This document shows positions 57,980 to 64,000 of a DNA stretch of 64,000 nucleotides, one piece after another (position 1 is the stretch's first letter; each line of letters opens with the position of its first letter). Source of the stretch: Streptomyces sp. NBC_00377 (GTDB lineage: Bacteria > Actinomycetota > Actinomycetes > Streptomycetales > Streptomycetaceae); NCBI RefSeq assembly GCF_036075115.1, contig NZ_CP107958.1, forward strand, positions 8,184,001 through 8,248,000. The letters are read 5' to 3'. A program made the translations under genes and the position numbers. Under the pieces are notes generated by a model. It saw only the letters and a program-made list of their open reading frames with translations. It was not told where the DNA came from and searched no databases.

Positions 57980-59257
57980 GTGGACCTTTCCCGCAGACGG
58001 TTCCTTCAGGCCGCCGTACTGACGGCGGCCGCAGCCGGCGCCACCGCCGCGTGCGGCGGCGGCTCGGGATCCAGCGGCGCCAAGGACAGCAAGAACCTGA
58101 CTCTCTGGTACTGGGCCGGAGGGCTGAGCGACAAGGTCGTCGCGGACGCCAAGACGCACTTCTCCGACATCAGCCTCAAGACCTCCGTGGTCGGCGGTGA
58201 CTTCAAGACCAAGCTGCTCACCGGTCTGCGGGCCGCGCAGTCCGCGCCGGACATCACCGGCGTCAAGGGCGAGGACATCGCCTCCTTCCTGCCCAACGCG
58301 GACCGCTTCGTCGACCTGAAGACCGTCGGCGCGGACAAGCTGGCCCCGCAGTACCTGTCGTGGAAGCTGAAGCAGGCCACCACGAAGGACGGCAAGCTCA
58401 TCGGCTTCCCCATCGACATCGGCCCGTGCGCCACCTTCTACCGCGAGGACCTCTTCGCCCGGGCGGGCCTGCCCACCGATCCCGCCCAGGTGTCCGCCCA
58501 ACTCTCCACCTGGGACGACTACTTCAAGGCCGGCGTCGAGCTGCACAAGGCCGTGCCCAAGACCTACCTGATCAACAACATCGGCTCGGTGTTCTCGATG
58601 ATGATCGGTCAGGGCACCCAGCGGTTCATCGACGAGGACGGCACGTTCATCGGCGACCAGGACCACATCCGCACCGCCTGGACCACCGCCGTGAAGCCCT
58701 ACACCCTCGGCATCGACGCGAAGATCAACGACAACACCTGGAACGCGGCCATCAGCGGCGGCACCCTGGGCACCGAGATCGGCGCCGCCTGGCACGCGCT
58801 GGACATCAGCAACGCGGCCCCGGGCACCAAGGGCAAGTGGCGGGTGGCGAGCCTGCCCGGCGGACCCTCCAACCTCGGCGGGTCCTTCCTGGCCATCCCC
58901 GCGACCAGCGGCAACCCCGAAGAGGCATTCAAGATCATCAGCTGGATCCTCAGCCCGGAGAACCAGGCCCGCGGCTTCACCGACGCGGCCCTGTTCCCGA
59001 CCGCCCCGGCCGCGTACAAACTGCCGGCGCTGACCGCCGGCGACGCCTTCTTCGGCGGCCAGAAGACCATCGAGATCTTCGGTCCGGCGGCCGAGAAGAT
59101 CCCCTCCGCCTACGAGGCCCCGGCCGACGCGGCGGTCTCCGCGCCCTACTACAGCGAGCTGACCAGCATCGAGGCCAAGGGCAAGGACCCCGAAGAAGCC
59201 TGGAAGAACGCGGTCTCCCAGGCCAAGCAGATCGCGCAGCGGCAGGGAGTGAAGTGA
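57980..59257 (+). CDS. Sugar ABC transporter substrate-binding lipoprotein (Tat signal)
   Basis: The 425-residue family 1 binding protein has an N-terminus LSRRRFLQAAVLTAAAAG with a twin-arginine motif and then a lipobox ATAAC, so it is a Tat-exported lipoprotein. The mature part has LTLWYWAGGLSDKVV, IGPCATFYREDLFARAGLP and the C-terminal SILSPENQ-like helix region (ISWILSPENQARGFTDAALF). The sugar is unknown. It is the first gene of the importer, divergent from the DeoR regulator. Confidence 0.9.
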   Translation: MDLSRRRFLQAAVLTAAAAGATAACGGGSGSSGAKDSKNLTLWYWAGGLSDKVVADAKTHFSDISLKTSVVGGDFKTKLLTGLRAAQSAPDITGVKGEDIASFLPNADRFVDLKTVGADKLAPQYLSWKLKQATTKDGKLIGFPIDIGPCATFYREDLFARAGLPTDPAQVSAQLSTWDDYFKAGVELHKAVPKTYLINNIGSVFSMMIGQGTQRFIDEDGTFIGDQDHIRTAWTTAVKPYTLGIDAKINDNTWNAAISGGTLGTEIGAAWHALDISNAAPGTKGKWRVASLPGGPSNLGGSFLAIPATSGNPEEAFKIISWILSPENQARGFTDAALFPTAPAAYKLPALTAGDAFFGGQKTIEIFGPAAEKIPSAYEAPADAAVSAPYYSELTSIEAKGKDPEEAWKNAVSQAKQIAQRQGVK

Positions 59258-59258
59258 C

Positions 59259-60314
59259 ATGTCGTCAAGCCCGGTAGCCGGACCGGCTCCCTCCGGACCG
59301 GCCTCCGGCAGCGGCACCGGACCCACCGGCAGCCCCGCTTCGGACCGCGACCACGGTCCGGGGCGGCGCGCCCCCCAGATCAGGCCGGTGTCCGCCGGGT
59401 CCCGGCGCGGGCCGCGCCGGCGGGTCGCCCGGTACTGGCCGCAGTACCTGGCCATCTCGCCGTACTACGTGATCTTCACGGTCTTCATGCTCTTCCCGGT
59501 GCTCTACACCGTGTTCCTGGCGTTCCAGAAGTGGGACGGCATCGGGGACATGCACTTCGTCGGGTTCCAGCAGTTCCGCTTCCTGTGGGACGACCCGGTG
59601 TTCTGGCTGTCCGTCCGCAACACCCTGGTCATCTGGGTGCTGTCGACCGTGCCGATGCTCTGCATGGCGCTGGTGCTCGCGGTGCTGGTGAACTCCACCA
59701 AACGGCTCACCGCCTTCTACCGCGTCGCCCTGTTCATCCCCAGCATCACCTCGCTGGTGGCCATCGCGATCTTCTTCGGGGCGGTCTTCAGCAACAACTT
59801 CGGCCTGATCAACGCCGTTCTGCGGGCCCTGCACCTGTCGGCCGTGCCCTGGATGAGCAACGAGTGGACGATCAAGCTGGTGATCTCGGCCCTGATGACC
59901 TGGCAGTGGACCGGCTACAACGCCATCATCTACCTCGCCGGCCTCCAGGCGATCCCGTCGGAACTCTACGAGGCGGCCCGGGTGGACGGCGCGGGACCGG
60001 TGCGGATCTTCCGGTCCATCACGGTCCCGCTGCTGAGGCCCATCATCCTGTTCACCGTGGTGATCTCCACGGTCACCGGCATGCAGAGCTTCACCGAACC
60101 GCAGGTGCTGTTCGGCAGCGAGGCGGCCACCAACCCCAACTCCGGTGGACCGGGCCAGGCGGGTCTGACCACGTTGCTGTACTTCTACCACCAGGCCTTC
60201 GACAACAACGACTTCGGTTACGGGGCCGCGATCGTCTGGGCCTTCTTCCTGTTCATCCTGCTCATCGTCGTCGTCAACTGGCGCCTGGTGCAGCGTAAGG
60301 AGCCACGGCCGTGA
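59259..60314 (+). CDS. CUT1 sugar ABC transporter permease (MalF-type)
   Basis: The 351-residue permease has a long Pro/Gly-rich cytoplasmic N-terminus of about 65 residues, then six membrane segments from YLAISPYYVIFTVFMLFPVL. The EAA loop is YEAARVDGAGPVRIFRSITV. It starts 1 nt after the binding-protein stop. The ATPase is not encoded nearby. Confidence 0.9.
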   Translation: MSSSPVAGPAPSGPASGSGTGPTGSPASDRDHGPGRRAPQIRPVSAGSRRGPRRRVARYWPQYLAISPYYVIFTVFMLFPVLYTVFLAFQKWDGIGDMHFVGFQQFRFLWDDPVFWLSVRNTLVIWVLSTVPMLCMALVLAVLVNSTKRLTAFYRVALFIPSITSLVAIAIFFGAVFSNNFGLINAVLRALHLSAVPWMSNEWTIKLVISALMTWQWTGYNAIIYLAGLQAIPSELYEAARVDGAGPVRIFRSITVPLLRPIILFTVVISTVTGMQSFTEPQVLFGSEAATNPNSGGPGQAGLTTLLYFYHQAFDNNDFGYGAAIVWAFFLFILLIVVVNWRLVQRKEPRP

Positions 60315-61144
60315 ACAGCCAGAACCGTAAGCGCCTGCGGGGGCTCAGCGTCCACGCCGTGCTGATGACCGGCGTCGTCATCTCGGTGTTCCCGTTCTAC
60401 TGGATCGTCGTCATGGCGACGAACACCTCGCAGGACATCTACCGCTACCCGCCCAAGCTCTGGTTCGGCGACCATCTGCTGACCAACGTCCGCCACCTGT
60501 TCGACAAGATGGCGTTCTTCAGCTCGCTGTCCAACACGGTGATCGTCGCGGTCTGTACGACGGCGCTGGTGCTGTTCTTCGACTCGCTGGCCGCCTTCGC
60601 CTTCGCCAAGTACGACTTCCCCGCCAAGAAGTTCCTGTTCGGCGTGCTGCTGTCGATGTACATCCTGCCGACCCAGCTGGCGATCATCCCCCAGTACGAG
60701 ATCATGGTGCAGCTGGGCTGGCTGGGCACGCTCAAGGCGCTCGTCGTGCCCGCCGCCGCCAACGCCTTCGGTATCTTCTGGATGCGCCAGTACACCACCA
60801 GCAGCGTCCCCGACGAGCTGCTGGACGCCGCCCGCATCGAGGGCGCCGGGTTCTTCCGGCTGTACTGGCACGTGGTGCTGCCGTGCGTCCGCCCGGCGCT
60901 GGCGTTCCTCGGTATCTACACCTTCATCGCCGCCTGGAACGACTACATCCTGCCGTTGGTGATGCTGGTCAACCCCGACCGGCTCACCCTCCAGGTGGCG
61001 CTGGCCCAGTTGTACGCCGGACACTCCACCGACTACAGCATGGTGATGGCCGGTGTGCTGCTGTCGGTCATCCCGCTGGTGCTGGTGTTCACCTTCTTCG
61101 CGCGCGGATTCATCGCCGACGCGACGAAGGGCGCCCTGCGCTGA
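60311..61144 (+). CDS. CUT1 sugar ABC transporter permease (MalG-type)
   Basis: The 277-residue permease has a GTG start overlapping the previous stop. Membrane segments start VHAVLMTGVVISVFPFYWIV. The EAA loop reads LDAARIEGAGFFRLYWHVVL. Completes the importer with the two preceding genes; a hairpin follows. Confidence 0.9.
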   Translation: MNSQNRKRLRGLSVHAVLMTGVVISVFPFYWIVVMATNTSQDIYRYPPKLWFGDHLLTNVRHLFDKMAFFSSLSNTVIVAVCTTALVLFFDSLAAFAFAKYDFPAKKFLFGVLLSMYILPTQLAIIPQYEIMVQLGWLGTLKALVVPAAANAFGIFWMRQYTTSSVPDELLDAARIEGAGFFRLYWHVVLPCVRPALAFLGIYTFIAAWNDYILPLVMLVNPDRLTLQVALAQLYAGHSTDYSMVMAGVLLSVIPLVLVFTFFARGFIADATKGALR

Positions 61145-61150
61145 CGCCGT

Positions 61151-61196
61151 GTCCCGCCCTCGGGAACCGGACCGCGGCCGGACCCGAGGACGGGAC
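61151..61196. terminator. Hairpin after the importer operon
   Basis: Arms 61151-61164 and 61183-61196 pair over 14 positions with one mismatch, loop 18 nt. It lies 6 nt after the importer stop and 10 nt before the end of the convergent SPFH gene, so it can serve both. Confidence 0.65.
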
Positions 61197-61206
61197 GGGC
61201 GAGGGC

Positions 61207-62406
61207 CTAGTCGATGTCCACCGGCCCGTCGTTCGCCTTCTTGTCCTTGCCCGCGCGCAGCTGGAGCAGGCCGTTCGCCCCGGCCCCGGGGTCCTCCTCG
61301 GGGCGCCGGGTGCCGGAGGAGTCCTGGCCGTTGCCGAGGTTCTGCCGGACCGAGTCGAGGATCGTCAGGCCCTGGGAGACCAGGCCGGCGGCGATCTCGC
61401 CGAGTCCGTCCGCGCCGTTCAGGACGTTGACGTTGGCTCCGGCGAGGCCGCCCGCGGCCTCCTTCACGATCTGCGGCAGCTGGTCGATCAGCATCCGGTC
61501 GAGCGCGACCCGGTCGTAGGACGCGGCCGCCTCGGCCTGGATCTTCATGCGCTGCGCATCGGCGGCGGCGAGCACCCTGATCCGCTCGGCCTCGGCCTCC
61601 GCCGGCTTCACGATCTCCGCCACCAGCTGCTGCTGGCGCAACTTGGCCTGGCGCAGCGCCAGTTCGGTCTGGGCGGCGAGCACCTCCTGCTGGGCGTGGG
61701 CCTGGGCGAGTGGTCCGGCCTGCGCGGCCTGCGCCTCGGCGCGGTTCACCTCGGCCGAGTACTCCGCCTTGACGACGGCGGTCTGCCGGGCGTACTCGGC
61801 CTGCTTGCGGGCCGCCGCCTGCTCCGCCTCGGCCGCGGCCTGGGTGGCCTGGGCCTGCGCGATCTGGGCCTGCCGCTGGATGGCCGCCTTGTGCGGCGCG
61901 GACATCGCGTCGATGTACCCGGTGTCGCCGTCGTCGATCGACTGGATCTGTAGCGAGTCCACGATCAGGCCGATCTTCGCCATCTCGGTCTTGGAGGTGT
62001 CCAGGACCTCCGCGGCGAGCTTCTGCCGCTCGGTGACGATCTCCTCGACCGTCATCGAGCCGATGATCGCCCGCAGGTGACCGGCGAAGATGCGGCCGGT
62101 CAGCACCGACATCTGGTCCTGGTCGGAGAGGAAGCGCTGGCCGGCGTTGATGATGCTCTCGTGGTCGTTGCCGACCTTGAAGGCGATCACCGCGCGGACG
62201 TGCAGCGCGATGCCCTGCCGGGTCACACAGGTCTCGGTGACCTCGGACTCGCACATCGACAGGGTGAGGAAGCGGGTCTTGCGGAAGACGGGGAGCACGA
62301 ACTTCCCGTGTCCCGTCACCACTCGGAACGGCGCGCCCCCCAGTCCCCGCCTGCCCCCCGAGATCAGCATCGCCTCGTCGGGAGCGGGAACGCGGTATCC
62401 GAACAT
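61207..62406 (-). CDS. SPFH/flotillin-like protein
   Basis: The 399-residue SPFH (band 7) domain covers about 5-190 (GYRVPAPDEAMLISGG; VTRQGIALHVRAVIAFKVGN; IIGSMTVEEIVTERQKLAAE; IGLIVDSLQIQSIDDG). A long Ala/Gln/Glu-rich coiled coil follows (about 190-310), then a short tail. There is no N-terminal membrane helix, so attachment would need another mechanism or lipidation. Flotillin-like proteins organise membrane microdomains. GTG 62409 directly before the ATG is an alternative start. The small NfeD-like gene upstream is its usual partner type. Confidence 0.85.
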   Translation of the reverse strand: MFGYRVPAPDEAMLISGGRRGLGGAPFRVVTGHGKFVLPVFRKTRFLTLSMCESEVTETCVTRQGIALHVRAVIAFKVGNDHESIINAGQRFLSDQDQMSVLTGRIFAGHLRAIIGSMTVEEIVTERQKLAAEVLDTSKTEMAKIGLIVDSLQIQSIDDGDTGYIDAMSAPHKAAIQRQAQIAQAQATQAAAEAEQAAARKQAEYARQTAVVKAEYSAEVNRAEAQAAQAGPLAQAHAQQEVLAAQTELALRQAKLRQQQLVAEIVKPAEAEAERIRVLAAADAQRMKIQAEAAASYDRVALDRMLIDQLPQIVKEAAGGLAGANVNVLNGADGLGEIAAGLVSQGLTILDSVRQNLGNGQDSSGTRRPEEDPGAGANGLLQLRAGKDKKANDGPVDID

Positions 62407-62419
62407 CACTCTTCTACTC

Positions 62420-62671
62420 TCAGTCGGTCCCGGCGTGATCGCCGAGCGCGTCCAACGGATCCACCCACTCGACGACGTCGACCTGACGGCAACCGCGCGA
62501 CTCGATCACCAGCACCGTCGCCCCCGTCGGCAGAGGATCCTCCGACCAGGCGAGAAAGGTCTCGGAACCGCCTCTGACCCGCACCAGGATCTCGCCGGGA
62601 CCCGCGGATCCGCGGGTCCCGACGAGTACTCTCCCCGTGCAGCCGATCACGGCCTCGTCCTGCGGCATCAC
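62420..62671 (-). CDS. Small NfeD-like (OB-fold) protein
   Basis: The roughly 83-residue protein has IGCTGRVLVGTRGSAGPGE, VRGGSETFLAWSEDPLPTGA and VLVIESRGCRQVDVVEWVD, the pattern of the soluble NfeD-like OB domain that occurs next to SPFH genes. GTG 62671 has GGAGG 7 nt upstream, directly before ATG 62668; a GTG at 62698 would make 92 residues. It ends 13 nt before the SPFH start, so the pair is co-transcribed. Confidence 0.75.
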   Translation of the reverse strand: MMPQDEAVIGCTGRVLVGTRGSAGPGEILVRVRGGSETFLAWSEDPLPTGATVLVIESRGCRQVDVVEWVDPLDALGDHAGTD

Positions 62672-62779
62672 CGGCCGCCCTCCATCGCTCTGGCCCACGA
62701 TTCAGACGATAGACCCACCAGGGTCGGGGGCCAACGGGAAGGTCGTCCGTGTGGACCGCCGTCTGCCGGACGGCCTGCC

Positions 62780-64000
62780 TCATCCCGCCGCGGCCCGGGG
62801 CTCGCGCGGGAGTCCCAGCACCTTCTCCGCGAGGATGTCGCGCTGCACCTGAGAGGTCCCCGCGTAGATCGTGCCGGAACGGGCGATCAGATAGGTCGTC
62901 GACCAGGACGCCGAGGAGTTCGCGGCGCCGGGATCGTCGGCGCGGTAGGTGCGCAGCGGCTGGCGGCCGGCCGGCACCTGCCCGTGCAGGCCCATGATGT
63001 CCATCGCCAGGTCGGTGACCTCGGTGTGGTACTCGCTCCAGTACAGCTTGGCGATGGACGTCTCGGGGCCGGGCTCGGCGCCCTTGAGCCAGCCGGTCAG
63101 GATCCGGTAGCCGAGGTAGCGCATGATCTCGACCTTCGACCAGCACCAGGCGATCCGCTGGCGGACGACCGGATCGCGGTCCTTGCCGTGGAGCCGGGCC
63201 AGCTCGACGAGCCGTTCGACCTCCGCCCTGAACAGGATCGGGTTGGTCGCCGCCTCCTCGCCGCGCTCCACGCCCAGCAGGCTCTGGGCGACCGTCCAGC
63301 CGTTGTCGACGCCGCCGACCACGAGGTCGGCGCGGGTGCGGGCGCCGTCGAAGAAGACCTCGTTGAAGTGCAGCTGGCCGCTCATCATGCGGAACGGGCG
63401 GACCTCGACGCCGGGCTGGTCCAGCGGGACGAGCAGGAAGGAGATGCCGCGGTGCCGGGGCGCGTCCCGGTCGGTGCGGGCCAGCACGAAGATCCAGTCA
63501 CTGTGGTGGGCGCCGGAGGTCCACACCTTCTGGCCGTCGATCACCCACTCCCCGTCCTCGCGCACCGCGCGCGTCTTCAGGGACGCGAGGTCCGAGCCCG
63601 CGTCCGGTTCCGAGTACCCCTGGCACCAGGTGTCCTCGCCGCTGAGGATGCGGGGGAGGAAGTGGCCCTTCTGCTCCTCCGTCCCCCAGCGCAGCAGGGT
63701 GTTCGCCAGCATCTTCACGCCGAAGGTGTCCTGCGGCAGGCCGAACGGCGCACCGGCGAGGGCGAGTTCCTCCATCAGGACGACCTGGTGGAGCTTGGAC
63801 AGGTCCCGCCCGCCGAAGCGTCGGGGCCAGGTCAGGGAGAGGTATCCCCGTTCGGCGAGCCGGCGGCGCCAGTCGCGGGCGAAGGCCCAGGCGGCCTCCT
63901 CGTCGAGTGCGCCGATGCCCTTCCAGTCCGGGGGCAGCGCCTCGCCGAGGAAGGCCCTGACCTCGGCGCGGAACGTCTCGGTCTCCGCGGGATAGCTGAT
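62780..64000 (-). CDS. Acyl-CoA dehydrogenase (FadE26/29-like), 5' end outside the window
   Basis: The frame is open to the window edge; 406 residues are visible. It has WPRRFGGRDLSKLHQVVLMEE, GYSEPDAGSDLASLKTRAV, DGQKVWTSGAHHSDWIFVLART and LLGVERGEEAATNPIL, with a Glu in the ER motif as the probable base. The C-terminus GTSQVQRDILAEKVLGLP lacks the YEGT Glu. It resembles the catalytic subunits of heteromeric dehydrogenases. It lies 6 kb away from the main block and may begin a further acyl-CoA locus outside the window. Confidence 0.85.
   Translation of the reverse strand: MSYPAETETFRAEVRAFLGEALPPDWKGIGALDEEAAWAFARDWRRRLAERGYLSLTWPRRFGGRDLSKLHQVVLMEELALAGAPFGLPQDTFGVKMLANTLLRWGTEEQKGHFLPRILSGEDTWCQGYSEPDAGSDLASLKTRAVREDGEWVIDGQKVWTSGAHHSDWIFVLARTDRDAPRHRGISFLLVPLDQPGVEVRPFRMMSGQLHFNEVFFDGARTRADLVVGGVDNGWTVAQSLLGVERGEEAATNPILFRAEVERLVELARLHGKDRDPVVRQRIAWCWSKVEIMRYLGYRILTGWLKGAEPGPETSIAKLYWSEYHTEVTDLAMDIMGLHGQVPAGRQPLRTYRADDPGAANSSASWSTTYLIARSGTIYAGTSQVQRDILAEKVLGLPREPRAAAG

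Overview
The window is high-GC actinobacterial DNA, most likely a Streptomyces chromosome. The third codon position is strongly G/C, genes are packed into operons with ATGA/GTGA stop-start overlaps, there are GTG starts after GGAGG-type ribosome sites, a Tat lipoprotein signal, probable F420/FMN luciferase-like enzymes, and sugar ABC importers without their own ATPase. I see no rRNA, tRNA, CRISPR array, insertion sequence or phage gene. The genus is inferred from style, not from a marker gene.

Layout. (1) 1-4273: the 3' end of a sugar-binding protein gene, two CUT1 permeases and a GH63-like glycosidase, ended by tandem hairpins. (2) 4387-8061: two tandem MuiA/DUF4139 proteins on the minus strand. 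(3) 8331-9050: a DinB-fold protein with an inserted helix-turn-helix-like segment, then about 700 nt with no convincing gene. (4) 9757-56853: about 47 kb of acyl-CoA catabolism in back-to-back operons. It holds eight acyl-CoA dehydrogenases, six crotonase-fold proteins, four SDRs, two thiolase-fold/DUF35 pairs, three MaoC-type proteins, two CaiB/BaiF CoA-transferases, three acyl-CoA synthetase homologues plus a half-length one, two amidohydrolases, two luciferase-like oxidoreductases, an aldehyde dehydrogenase, two hotdog thioesterases, a GH1-fold protein with altered catalytic residues, a divergent beta-lactamase-fold hydrolase, a Pat-type acetyltransferase, and DoxX, SnoaL-like and DUF2889 proteins. 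Two paralogous GntR/FCD regulators lie inside it. (5) 56870-61144: a DeoR-type regulator divergent from a second sugar ABC importer. (6) 61207-64000: an SPFH/flotillin-like protein with a small NfeD-like partner, and a ninth acyl-CoA dehydrogenase cut by the window edge.

How block 4 may work. A hydrophobic acid or aldehyde would be oxidised (ALDH), activated with CoA (synthetases, CoA-transferases), desaturated (two pairs look like the heteromeric FadE28/FadE29-type dehydrogenases of steroid catabolism), hydrated (crotonases, a split MaoC pair), oxidised (SDRs) and cleaved. The two thiolase-fold proteins lack ordinary thiolase residues and sit beside DUF35 proteins, which recalls the Ltp2-ChsH2 retro-aldolase. 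Ring-attack and uptake genes of cholesterol catabolism (KstD, Ksh, Hsa, Mce4, P450) are absent, so this looks like an unassigned pathway for a polycyclic, terpenoid or alicyclic acid. The substrate is inference.

Regulation. Nearly every divergent promoter gap in block 4 holds an AT-rich patch with TGAAT/ATTCA or TAACTGATT-like half-sites. Two gaps 11 kb apart share an 8-mer, a 7-nt spacer and an identical 18-mer. The two GntR proteins carry the same recognition-helix sequence, so the block is probably one regulon. A heptamer tandem array of about 30 copies lies between convergent operons at 23410-23621.
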